From the NCBI GenBank assembly GCA_900547685.1, contig URHS01000014.1, forward strand, positions 1 through 50,192: a stretch of DNA of 50,192 bases, read 5' to 3'. The stretch is from an uncultured Blautia sp. (GTDB taxonomy: Bacteria > Bacillota > Clostridia > Lachnospirales > Lachnospiraceae). The notes beneath the pieces were generated by a model. That model did not search any database, was not told the origin of the DNA, and saw nothing but the letters and a program-made list of their open reading frames with translations. Each line of letters opens with the position of its first letter. Position 1 is the stretch's first letter. Positions 17,030 to 24,284 of the stretch are shown one piece after another. The position numbers and the translations under genes were made by a program.

Positions 17030-17910
17030 TACTCTTCCTCCCCATAATACTGCAAAAATACTTCTTCAAGTGTCTGATTTCTGGCGTTAATATCCTGTAT
17101 ATCATATTCTTTCAATCGACAAAGTAATTCATTTACCTGCCCCCTCAAGGATAAAGAAACCTTGTTGTCTTCCCACTTGCTATTGGGGTAGAACTCTTGA
17201 AAAGCCTCTGCACTTTCCGCATTGGAAAAAGTAATTTCATAATGCTTAATTCTGTTATTTTTAATCCTGTCTATCTTTTCGTCTGCAACAATTTTCCCAT
17301 CTTTTATCATAACCACTCTGTCACAGGTATTTTCTACTTCCTCAAAAATATGGGATGACATTAATACTGTCTTTCCTGAAGCTTTCTCCCTTTTAATCAG
17401 CTCCACAAACTTATTTTGCATAATCGGATCCAGACCCGTTGTTGGTTCATCTAAAATCAAAATCTGTGCATTCTGCATAAAGGCAATAATAATTCCTATT
17501 TTTTGCTTCATGCCCTTAGACATCTTTTTAATCTTAACCCGTGTATCAATTTCCAGATATTCAATTAATTCTCTTGCATAGGTCAAATCTTTAATTTTCT
17601 TCATTTTTGCCATGAATTCAATAAATTCATTTCCTGACATATTGTCCATAAAAGCAATTTCTCCCGGAAGATACCCCACCTGCTCCTGAACACCGGAAGC
17701 CTCACAAAAACAATCCATATCTAAAATCTGTGCCCTTCCCTTTTGAGGATTTATAAATCCCATAAGATGTCTGATTGTTGTGGTTTTTCCCGCTCCGTTT
17801 GAGCCTAAAAATCCTACAACTTCGCCCTTATTCACAGAAAATGAAACATCAAAAATCCCTTTTCTGTTTCCGTAATCCTTCGTCAATCCATCAATCTCTA
17901 TTACAGCCAT
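17029..17910 (-). CDS. ABC transporter ATP-binding protein (export, CcmA/BcrA type)
   Basis: Powers the adjoining permease. The ATG at 17,910 has AGGAGGA 6 bases upstream and gives 293 residues; an in-frame ATG at 17,949 is further from any ribosome site. Visible motifs: Walker A GSNGAGKTT, Q-loop region VGYLPGE, signature-like MSKGMKQK, Walker B LILDEPTTGLDP, and the switch His in MSSHIFEEVE. A C-terminal extension of about 75 residues is typical of BcrA-like subunits. Bacitracin-type or other cargo is not determined. Confidence 0.9.
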   Translation of the reverse strand: MAVIEIDGLTKDYGNRKGIFDVSFSVNKGEVVGFLGSNGAGKTTTIRHLMGFINPQKGRAQILDMDCFCEASGVQEQVGYLPGEIAFMDNMSGNEFIEFMAKMKKIKDLTYARELIEYLEIDTRVKIKKMSKGMKQKIGIIIAFMQNAQILILDEPTTGLDPIMQNKFVELIKREKASGKTVLMSSHIFEEVENTCDRVVMIKDGKIVADEKIDRIKNNRIKHYEITFSNAESAEAFQEFYPNSKWEDNKVSLSLRGQVNELLCRLKEYDIQDINARNQTLEEVFLQYYGEEE

Positions 17911-17957
17911 GAATACTCCTCCTGATGATTTTCCTCTAATTTTCGCCATTTTCTTTT

Positions 17958-17986
17958 ATTATACAAAAGCAACATTTCCTGTACAA
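17958..17986 (-). promoter_or_regulatory. Promoter of the ABC-2 exporter operon
   Basis: Minus strand TTGTAC (17,981-17,986), 17-base spacer, TATAAT (17,958-17,963), 48 bases before the ATPase start. Confidence 0.8.
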
Positions 17987-18011
17987 GAGTAAGAAAGATT
18001 TCCTATACAAT

Positions 18012-18040
18012 AAAAAGACTGTATATCTCTCGATATACAG
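18012..18040 (-). terminator. Intrinsic terminator upstream of the exporter promoter
   Basis: CTGTATATC / GATATACAG, a 9-bp perfect stem with a UC-rich 4-base loop, followed on the minus strand by UCUUUUU. It ends whatever is transcribed from the cobalamin riboswitch. Confidence 0.85.
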
Positions 18041-18073
18041 CCCTATAAAAAATATGAAATGTTGTTTCCTGAT

Positions 18074-18186
18074 GAAGTGTCCTGACTTTAGTCACGAATT
18101 ATTCTGTTCCTGCGGAGGATGCACCGTTTTGTCTGTTGCGGGAAAACAAAACTTTGTAAAACAGGATATCAGAAGCAGAACACTTC
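18074..18186 (-). ncRNA. Candidate structured RNA downstream of the cobalamin riboswitch
   Basis: Three nested pairings: 18,176-18,186 with 18,074-18,084 (11 bp, one G-U pair), 18,162-18,174 with 18,102-18,112, and 18,146-18,152 with 18,126-18,132 (7 bp perfect). The minus-strand 3' side reads AGUCAGGACACUUC, partly like a B12 box, but the rest of a cobalamin core is absent. No family recognised. Confidence 0.4.
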
Positions 18187-18242
18187 ACCTGCCATTTAAT
18201 CAACGCATAATTCTATAAGTTCAGGTTCTTACCTTTCGGCAT
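18099..18242 (-). other. Interrupted 48-codon frame after the cobalamin riboswitch
   Basis: From ATG at 18,242 the frame reads MPKGKNLNL, a TAG at 18,213-18,215, then NYALIKWQVKCSASDILFYK and on to TAA at 18,099. Apart from the TAG it is open. It may be a decayed small gene or just a by-product of the RNA structure that occupies the same bases; I see no ribosome site at proper distance. Confidence 0.25.
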
Positions 18243-18247
18243 TCCAT

Positions 18248-18276
18248 AAAAAAATCCACCTTCGCCATGAAAGTGG
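18248..18276 (-). terminator. Terminator of the cobalamin riboswitch
   Basis: Minus strand CCACTTTC-ATGGC-GAAGGTGG (8 bp with one G-U pair) followed by A and seven U. It sits 65 bases after the aptamer and is the probable off-switch. Confidence 0.8.
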
Positions 18277-18340
18277 AATCATCTACTGTATCTCACAGTA
18301 TGAGGGATTCAAACTTTGCACGGAAGTTTTCACCTTACTG

Positions 18341-18513
18341 CTATTAAGCAGGTTTCCTGACTCATGGTTCATTGCTTTGCCTCTCCTTCTCGTATCAACA
18401 TACAATGGATTATTGAAGCATTGCTCCCCAAATACAGTGACCGGATCGCTCAGGACTCTCACCTGATTCCCTTTTCACCGGCGTTGTGCGGTCAACGCAG
18501 ATGCACTTAATAG
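18341..18513 (-). promoter_or_regulatory. Cobalamin riboswitch (aptamer)
   Basis: The minus strand shows the conserved cobalamin core: GCCGGTGAAAAGGGAA, GGTGAGAGTCC, a GGTCACTG element, and the B12 box GAGTCAGGAAACCTGC. The closing helix P1 is CTATTAAG (18,506-18,513) paired with CTTAATAG (18,341-18,348), perfect. A terminator follows. No intact B12 gene lies downstream before the terminator at 18,012-18,040, so the target is missing or lost. Confidence 0.9.
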
Positions 18514-18535
18514 GTTTATGGAATTATACAATATC

Positions 18536-18564
18536 ATAATACCATCCTCCCTACTCACAGTCAA
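18536..18564 (-). promoter_or_regulatory. Promoter of the cobalamin riboswitch transcript
   Basis: Minus strand TTGACT (18,559-18,564), 17-base spacer, TATTAT (18,536-18,541). The -35 overlaps the stop codon of the spore protein gene. Confidence 0.7.
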
Positions 18565-18764
18565 GCATTTTTCTTTCGCTCGCTTTCCCTTTTACGCTTT
18601 GTCATAAGCCCGCCTATACGCCCTGTTTCCTTTGCTGACAGACTTTTCCATCCACTGTCTAATACCTTATCTAGAAGTCCTAATTCCTCTGCAATTTCAT
18701 ATTTCACTTTTTCTTCTTCCGGAATATTATTCAAATCAATTTTTTCATCTTTCTTCTTTGCCAT
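18561..18764 (-). CDS. Alpha/beta-type small acid-soluble spore protein
   Basis: A 67-residue, highly charged protein. KYEIAEELGLLDKVLDSGW followed by SLSAKETGRIGGLMTKRKR matches the DNA-binding core of alpha/beta-type spore proteins, which coat and protect DNA in dormant spores (family knowledge). It lacks the classical N-terminal GPR cleavage stretch in its most conserved form, as in several Clostridia variants. The ATG directly follows the U-run of a terminator whose 3' arm contains the only ribosome site (AAAGGAG), 12 bases upstream. Its presence shows that the right part comes from a spore former. Confidence 0.85.
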   Translation of the reverse strand: MAKKKDEKIDLNNIPEEEKVKYEIAEELGLLDKVLDSGWKSLSAKETGRIGGLMTKRKRESERKKNA

Positions 18765-18800
18765 AAAAAAGCCACACTCCTTTCTTCTTTGGAGTATGGC
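18765..18800 (-). terminator. Terminator overlapping the ribosome site of the spore protein gene
   Basis: GCCATACTCC / GGAGTGTGGC, 10 bp with one G-U pair, ten-base loop, then six U on the minus strand. The 3' arm holds GGAG. It ends the PadR-PspC operon and could mask translation of the next gene in read-through RNA. Confidence 0.85.
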
Positions 18801-18834
18801 CTTAATTTACAGATTTATACGAAATAAGCTGCTT

Positions 18835-19020
18835 TTATTTTGGAATTACAATTGCTGCAACAATATAAGCAATAATTCCTGTTCCGAATCCCATGCAAGT
18901 CAGGATAATCCAAGCAAGACGAATCAAGGTAGGATCAATATTGAAATATTCTGCAATACCTCCGCAAACACCTGCTAACATATAATTTGTTGATGAACGA
19001 TACAATCTTTTATCTGACAT
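18835..19020 (-). CDS. PspC-domain protein
   Basis: A 61-residue protein: KRLYRSSTNYMLAGVCGGIAEYF is the conserved start of PspC domains, followed by DPTLIRLAW and a hydrophobic helix (about 37-60) ending in VIPK. PspC proteins are inner-membrane parts of phage-shock and related envelope-stress systems. It lies 14 bases after the DUF4097 gene and ends the operon that begins with padR. Confidence 0.92.
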   Translation of the reverse strand: MSDKRLYRSSTNYMLAGVCGGIAEYFNIDPTLIRLAWIILTCMGFGTGIIAYIVAAIVIPK

Positions 19021-19034
19021 AATACTCTCTCCTT

Positions 19035-19868
19035 TTACTGATTTTCAAAATTAACAGCTATACTTCCTGAGCTGCTTTCGATATCTATTTTTTTCAAACT
19101 ACCCTCAGTTCCGTATCTGGCATTTGTAGTTCCTGCATGTTCCTCTCCGTTTAATAGAAGATGACCTCTGGCACACTGCGCAAACACTGCATAATCATCT
19201 AATTTTCCTGTATGTGTAATATCCACATTCCCCGATACCACTTCAATGTCTGTTTCCTGTGCATCTAAAAGATCCATTTTCACTTCCCCGGATGTCAAAG
19301 ACAAATCACATTCTCTTACAGAAAGTTTTCCTGCTACAGCAAGTTGTCCTGCATCTACATGAATATCACAAGATGAAAAAATCTTGTTTTCCGGAATTTC
19401 AATAACCACCGTTTCTTGTACTCCATAGTCATTGTAATTTTTTTCTAATACAATCTCTCTGTCTTCTGCATCAAACTCTATTAAATCAGAACTTGATAAC
19501 CCTGATATTCTTATTTCATCTTCCTGAACAATTCTAATTTCTATTTTCCCCATATACATTTCAATATCCAGACTCTCTACTTCTGAAGTCGGAAAACTTT
19601 GTGAAACAGAACCTGCTTCTGTTTTAGCGGATTGTTCCAAAGCATTTCTTCCATGATGATAATCGTCAAAGTCATCTTCTATATCCCAATAGTCATCATC
19701 CAGTTCTCTGTTTATCCTACAAAGGAAATGATAAAGACGGCTGTTTCCAAAATCCCCATTAACGCTTCTGAGAGAACCGCCAAACACCAATCCTGCACCT
19801 GCAAGGCATCCGCCTACAACTCCTGTAATGAGAATAACAATCAATGCAATCTTCGTAAATTTTTTCAT
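19035..19868 (-). CDS. DUF4097 'toastrack' beta-repeat envelope protein
   Basis: 277 residues: an N-terminal membrane helix (about 7-28), an acidic Asp-rich linker (about 55-75), then repeated short beta strands with patterns such as SLDIEMYMGKIEI, ISGLSSSDLIEFDAEDREI, CDIHVDAGQLAV, ATDIEVVSGNVDI and KIDIESSSGSIAVNF. This is the single-sided beta-solenoid of the LiaG/toastrack type, which occurs with PspC and HAAS proteins in envelope-stress loci. The gene overlaps the DUF1700 gene by 4 bases (ATGA), so translation is coupled. Confidence 0.88.
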   Translation of the reverse strand: MKKFTKIALIVILITGVVGGCLAGAGLVFGGSLRSVNGDFGNSRLYHFLCRINRELDDDYWDIEDDFDDYHHGRNALEQSAKTEAGSVSQSFPTSEVESLDIEMYMGKIEIRIVQEDEIRISGLSSSDLIEFDAEDREIVLEKNYNDYGVQETVVIEIPENKIFSSCDIHVDAGQLAVAGKLSVRECDLSLTSGEVKMDLLDAQETDIEVVSGNVDITHTGKLDDYAVFAQCARGHLLLNGEEHAGTTNARYGTEGSLKKIDIESSSGSIAVNFENQ

Positions 19869-20551
19869 TTTCTTTCACCTCCTGAAATTCCTCTGTGTAA
19901 AACTCTCTGGATAAAATCAATCACCCAGCGGAAACAAATTGGGAAAACCTTAACTGCCAGCCATAAAAATCCCAACAAAAGTAATAAACCAATGCAAATC
20001 ATTAAAAGTCCGACTCCCGCAACCAAACATACTGTAGGAACTGAGGGAAACTGTGTGATTGCTACACCTAAAGAAATAATACCGCCCATGAAAAGTCCGA
20101 TACATCCAAAGAATAATGCTGCTGCCACACCAATTGCTGCTCCTACAAGAGCAATAGCCACACCTAATACTACAACTGCCAGTGCACCCCAAAATGGTAC
20201 AGTTATAATTGCCAACAGTAAAATTAACGCCCATGACAAGCTGCTTCTTTTGGGTTTCTGTGTCATTCTTTCACCCTGTACATCCGGCATATTTTTTTCT
20301 TCAAAACGTTCATCGGTATATCCTGTCTCCCGATATTCCCCGTGTTCGCTGCCATTTTCATTTAAATCGGCTTTAATGGTTGCCGCAACTTTTCCCGGAC
20401 TTCCCAGCTCCTGAATAACGGTTGCTTCATTTTCCTCTCCGGCATCGTCAAAATAGTTTTCATAAAACTCCAATGCCTCTTTTCTCTCTTGTTCCGGTAT
20501 ATCCCACAGCAGTCGTTCCAACTGCTCTAAAAATTCCTTTCTTCTCATCAT
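19865..20551 (-). CDS. HAAS/DUF1700 membrane protein
   Basis: 228 residues. The N-terminal 80 (MRRKEFLEQLERLLWDIPEQERKEALEFYENYFDDAG) are the helical HAAS signalling domain that often neighbours PadR regulators; an acidic variable stretch follows, then three to four hydrophobic segments (about 105-200) very rich in Gly, Ala and Val. Overlaps padR and the DUF4097 gene by 4 bases on either side. Probably passes an envelope signal between the toastrack protein and PadR; this is inferred from known gene associations. Confidence 0.9.
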   Translation of the reverse strand: MMRRKEFLEQLERLLWDIPEQERKEALEFYENYFDDAGEENEATVIQELGSPGKVAATIKADLNENGSEHGEYRETGYTDERFEEKNMPDVQGERMTQKPKRSSLSWALILLLAIITVPFWGALAVVVLGVAIALVGAAIGVAAALFFGCIGLFMGGIISLGVAITQFPSVPTVCLVAGVGLLMICIGLLLLLGFLWLAVKVFPICFRWVIDFIQRVLHRGISGGERK

Positions 20552-20871
20552 TTTCCTATTCCTCCCTCAAACAACGTACTTATCTTTGTTGAGTAGCTTC
20601 TCCATTCTGCACGATACAAATCCAACTGCACCTTTCCTTTTTCTGTTACTTTATAATATCGCCTGTTTCTGCCCCCGTATTCTTTATCATAAGTTTCCAA
20701 ACATTCATCCTTTTGAAGTCTGCGAAGCACGGGATAAAGTGTAGATTCAGAAACCTCCAGAACTTGACGTACATCCTGTGTAATTTTATATCCATAAGTT
20801 CCTTCACTCTCATTGGACACAACCGCTAGTACAATAGCATCTAAGAGGGCGGCGCCTGTATTAAAAACCAT
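20548..20871 (-). CDS. PadR-family transcriptional regulator
   Basis: 107 residues with the PadR winged helix: LLDAIVLAVVSNESEGTYGYKI, VSESTLYPVLRRLQKDECL and a wing GGRNRRYYKVTEKGK, then a short dimerisation helix. PadR proteins of this size usually repress their own operon. The start region contains two copies of a 14-base direct repeat and a palindrome that could be its operator. First gene of padR-DUF1700-DUF4097-pspC. GAGGTG precedes the ATG. Confidence 0.93.
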   Translation of the reverse strand: MVFNTGAALLDAIVLAVVSNESEGTYGYKITQDVRQVLEVSESTLYPVLRRLQKDECLETYDKEYGGRNRRYYKVTEKGKVQLDLYRAEWRSYSTKISTLFEGGIGK

Positions 20872-20895
20872 AACTTCACCTCATTTCTATCGCTA

Positions 20896-20920
20896 TAATA
20901 TTGTTTTATAAACAATACTA
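20896..20920. promoter_or_regulatory. Candidate PadR operator
   Basis: The palindrome ATTGTTT-TAT-AAACAAT (20,900-20,916) with further partial symmetry outside. The word TATAATATTGTTTT occurs at 20,894-20,907 and again at 20,945-20,958, 51 bases apart, flanking the -10 region. Confidence 0.55.
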
Positions 20921-20933
20921 TTTTATATTTAAT

Positions 20934-20963
20934 ACTATATGATATATAATATTGTTTTGTCAA
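20934..20963 (-). promoter_or_regulatory. Promoter of the padR operon
   Basis: Minus strand TTGACA (20,958-20,963), 18-base spacer, TATAGT (20,934-20,939), between the two copies of the repeat. Confidence 0.7.
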
Positions 20964-21001
20964 TGATATTTTATAAAAGAAATTCGAAAGAATTTTTAAA
21001 G

Positions 21002-21040
21002 AAAAAAACTGAGGGACTGCGCTGTTAAGCACAATCCCTC
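21002..21040 (-). terminator. Terminator of the alpha-galactosidase gene
   Basis: GAGGGA..TGTGC / GCGCA..TCCCTC hairpin (21,011-21,040) followed on the minus strand by AGUUUUUUUC. Confidence 0.85.
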
Positions 21041-21064
21041 TTTCTCAAGTTTTTTACAGCAAAC

Positions 21065-23009
21065 TTATTTTTTCTTTAAATGAATTTCAAAGGATACATC
21101 ATCTCCACTTACTTTGGGCAGCAAAATTCCCCCTGTCATAAGCGCCTTTCCTGTATATGTCTTTCCTGTACCAAGAACTTCATATTGTCCTTCTTCCAGC
21201 CCTGCAAGTCGTATTCTGGTGCGTAAAGTATTTGGTTTTGCACGAAATACCACACCCTGCACCAATACTTCCTTCCTGTCTTGAGATACAAATTCCCATA
21301 CAGCCATATTTTCTTTATGTGGATTACTCAAACGATAATACAAACCATTGTGAATAAGAGGCTGATACTCCTTATAAGTCTTTATCTGTTTGGCAACCTC
21401 CTGTTTTTCTTCCTCGCTTAAAATATTTAAATCCAGTTCATATCCAAAGCTACCTGCCATGGCCACCGTACCTCTTGTCTCAATGGAAGTGCTTCTTCCT
21501 GTCTGATGATTAGGTACTGCTGAGACATGAGAACCTACTGCTGAAACAGGATAGAAAAAACTGGTTCCGTACTGAATAAAAGTTCTCTCATGAGCATCTG
21601 TATCATCACTGCACCAAATCTGTGGACAATAATATAACATACCCGCATCAAATCTGCCGCCTCCACCGCTGCAGCCCTCAAATAAAATATGAGGAAATTC
21701 TCCGGTAAGACGTTCCAATAAACCATACAATCCTAAAACATATCTATGAGGCATTTCCTTTTGACCTTCTTTTGACAAGGTTTTGCTGTACCAATCGCAA
21801 ATGCTTCGGTTCATATCCCACTTCACATATTCAATATGATTTTCCCGTAAAATTTTGCTGATTACCTCATACAAATACTCTGTCACTTCCGGATTTGCCA
21901 TATCTAAAACAAGCTGATATCTGCTGCGTAAAGGATTTCTTCCCGGAATACAAATTGCCCAGTCAGGATGTGTTCGATACAATTCACTGTCTTCTGAAAT
22001 CATTTCCGGCTCAAACCACAAACCGAATTTCATACCCATATCATTAATTTTCTCTACCAATGTATTTAACCCGCCTCTGAGCTTTTCTTCGTTGACAAAC
22101 CAGTCACCCAAACCGGAAGTATCACTGTCTCGTTTTCCAAACCAGCCGTCATCCAGAACCATCATATCAATCCCCAGCTCTGCTGCCTGTCTTGCAATTT
22201 TCTCTATTTTTTCCTCATTAAAGTCAAAGTAGGTGGCTTCCCAGTTATTAATCAAAACAGGACGGCTGGACAGCTTGTATTGTCCTCTGCATACATGGTT
22301 GCGGATAATATGATGAAAACGACGGGAAAGTTCTCCCATCCCCTCATCGGAACAGGACAAGATAACCTCTGGCGCATAAAAACTCTCTCCCGCATTTAAT
22401 GTCCATGCAAAATTATCCTCATTTATTCCCATCACTATCCGAGTCTGATCCAGTTCATCCAACTGTACCTGTGTCTGGAAACTTCCACTGTACATCAAAG
22501 CCATTCCCATACAAACTCCTGTTGTCTCCGTACATCCTTTTTCGCATAAAAGGGCTGTGGGATTCTGCTGATGACTGGAATTGCCTCTGGTACTGCTGCT
22601 TTCCTGAATACCATGAATAAGAGGAACTCTCTCTGCCTGACGTTCCATATTGTGTCTGCCATGAAAATGAATCCATTCCCAATTTTATCTCATAATTTTG
22701 AAAACGTAAATCAAGAGCTGTACTTCCATCTGCATGAGTTACTGAAATAGCAGGCACACGGAAATCACCAACACCCTCTGCTCCATATTCCAATGGTCTT
22801 GTATTTAAAGAATAGCTGCGATTGTCTTCTGCCTCGTAAATATTCCCTGAGAATCCCACATCCGGATAATCCAGTAAATAGTCCATACAGCAATCGGTTT
22901 TTGCTCCGTACCATAAATGATTTAATACGCCAAATTCATCCACCTTCATCTGATAAAGAGTATTGGCTGTTTCCAAAGAAAAAACCTTGTTTTCTGCTTT
23001 TATTGCCAT
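21065..23009 (-). pseudogene. GH36 alpha-galactosidase, internal deletion plus frameshift
   Basis: Hydrolyses terminal alpha-galactosides such as melibiose and raffinose. The 5' frame (from ATG 23,009) gives a normal GH36 N-terminus to about residue 111, LDLRFQNYEIKLG at about 22,679. The 3' frame resumes with FHGRHNMERQAERVPLIHG and is intact to the end, including DDGWFG, KWDMNR (catalytic Asp), CSGGGGRFD and CSDDTDA (acid/base Asp region). Comparing with usual GH36 spacing, roughly 90-100 residues of the N-terminal beta-sandwich are missing at the switch and the frame changes. The catalytic barrel would remain if translated alone, but a working enzyme is unlikely. Divergent from an AraC regulator, as in melibiose/raffinose loci. 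Confidence 0.85.
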
Positions 23010-23061
23010 ATTTTTATTTCCTCCTAAATAAAACTTTTCCTATACCGATTTTTATGAAAAG

Positions 23062-23090
23062 ATTATAACATACCAATTTGCAACTTATAA
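23062..23090 (-). promoter_or_regulatory. Weak, probably activator-dependent promoter of the alpha-galactosidase gene
   Basis: Perfect TATAAT at 23,062-23,067 on the minus strand but only TTATAA at the -35 position, 53 bases before the ATG. A poor -35 next to a divergent AraC gene suggests activation. Confidence 0.45.
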
Positions 23091-23185
23091 ATATCTCAAT
23101 TTCACTCTTTTATACCATAATACTTAATTTTATAGTATAATAATATTATCATAAGGCATTTTGCTATATTTAAAAGGAGCTATAT

Positions 23186-24028
23186 ATGGGAAACGTTTTC
23201 TTCAACATTTTTCCAAATGAAAATTTCATAGATTTGGGCATGTTCCAATGTGGACGGGAAGCCTGTACTCCCTGTCATTCCTTTGGTCCTGTTACCAGAA
23301 ATCACTACTTATTTCATTACGTTCTTTCCGGAACAGGAACTCTAATGGCAGATGACGCAAAAGGAATAACCCAAACTTATTCTGTAAAAAGCGGGCAGGG
23401 ATTTCTAATTTTTCCCGGCCAGATTACAACCTATTATGCGGACCAACATTCTCCCTGGGAATATTTATGGATTGAATTTGATGGGCTGAGAGTAAAAGAA
23501 GCCCTTTCACTTACTGATTTTTCTCTCAATCATCCAATATACCACCCTCATTCAAAAGATTTACGGGAACAGATGGTAAAAGAAATGGCATATATTATTT
23601 CTCATCCGAAAGAGTCCTCCTTTCATCTTTTAGGACCTCTTTACCTGTTTTTTGATTATTTTATCCAGTCTGCAAAATCTACACGACTGACGCAAAGCAG
23701 TAAAATGAGCGATTATTATATACAAGAAGCCATTCACTATATGGAACAGAATTTTCAGAATAATATTTCCATCGAAGAAATAGCTGAAGTTTGTGGAATT
23801 AACCGCAGCTATCTGGGTAAGATTTTTCGAAATTCCGTTGGGCGTTCCCCTCAGGAATTTTTAATGAATTATCGAATGGTAAAAGCCACTGAGCTGCTGA
23901 AATTGACCACACGTTCTATTGCGGATATCGGAAATGCTGTGGGATATAGCAATCCCCTGCACTTCTCCCGTGCGTTTAAAAATGTCTACGGAGTATCACC
24001 CAGAGAGTGGAGAAATGAGAATAAATGA
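23186..24028 (+). CDS. AraC-family transcriptional regulator of sugar use
   Basis: 280 residues: an N-terminal cupin sensor (about 15-130, with NHYLFHYVLSGTG, GQGFLIFPGQITTYYAD and WEYLWIEFDG) and a C-terminal double HTH (about 182-278) with ISIEEIAEVCGINRSYLGKIF and SIADIGNAVGYSNPLHFSRAF, closing with GVSPREWR. The cupin type is that of MsmR/RafR-like activators of alpha-galactoside genes. It faces the broken alpha-galactosidase, its probable target. AAAGGAG precedes the ATG and TATAAT stands at 23,136-23,141. Confidence 0.92.
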   Translation: MGNVFFNIFPNENFIDLGMFQCGREACTPCHSFGPVTRNHYLFHYVLSGTGTLMADDAKGITQTYSVKSGQGFLIFPGQITTYYADQHSPWEYLWIEFDGLRVKEALSLTDFSLNHPIYHPHSKDLREQMVKEMAYIISHPKESSFHLLGPLYLFFDYFIQSAKSTRLTQSSKMSDYYIQEAIHYMEQNFQNNISIEEIAEVCGINRSYLGKIFRNSVGRSPQEFLMNYRMVKATELLKLTTRSIADIGNAVGYSNPLHFSRAFKNVYGVSPREWRNENK

Positions 24029-24126
24029 AGTTCTTAAAAACTATAAGTATTTTCAAGAATAAGGTATAAGAAAAAATTCTTTAAAGTGGATGCCTCTCGA
24101 AATGGTTATTTATCCTTATGGACGTA

Positions 24127-24160
24127 GCCTATCCCGTTGTCCGGCGGGATAGGCCTTTTT
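24127..24160 (+). terminator. Terminator of the AraC gene
   Basis: GCCTATCCCG / CGGGATAGGC, a 10-bp perfect stem with an 8-base loop, followed by CUUUUU. Confidence 0.93.
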
Positions 24161-24284
24161 AGTAAGCAACGAAACAATAAAACCTCCAAAAAAATCATAA
24201 TGATTTCACAGGCTGTCATGGGTACTTTCCTGTTTAAAAGTCTATCATAGTCCTAAATTTTTTTAATGACCATACATATTTTGA

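Noticed and set aside
18074..18084. Second cobalamin riboswitch suggested by AGTCAGGACACTTC
   Set aside because: The GGGAA and GGTGNNANTCC core parts of the aptamer are missing upstream, so only the end resembles a B12 box.
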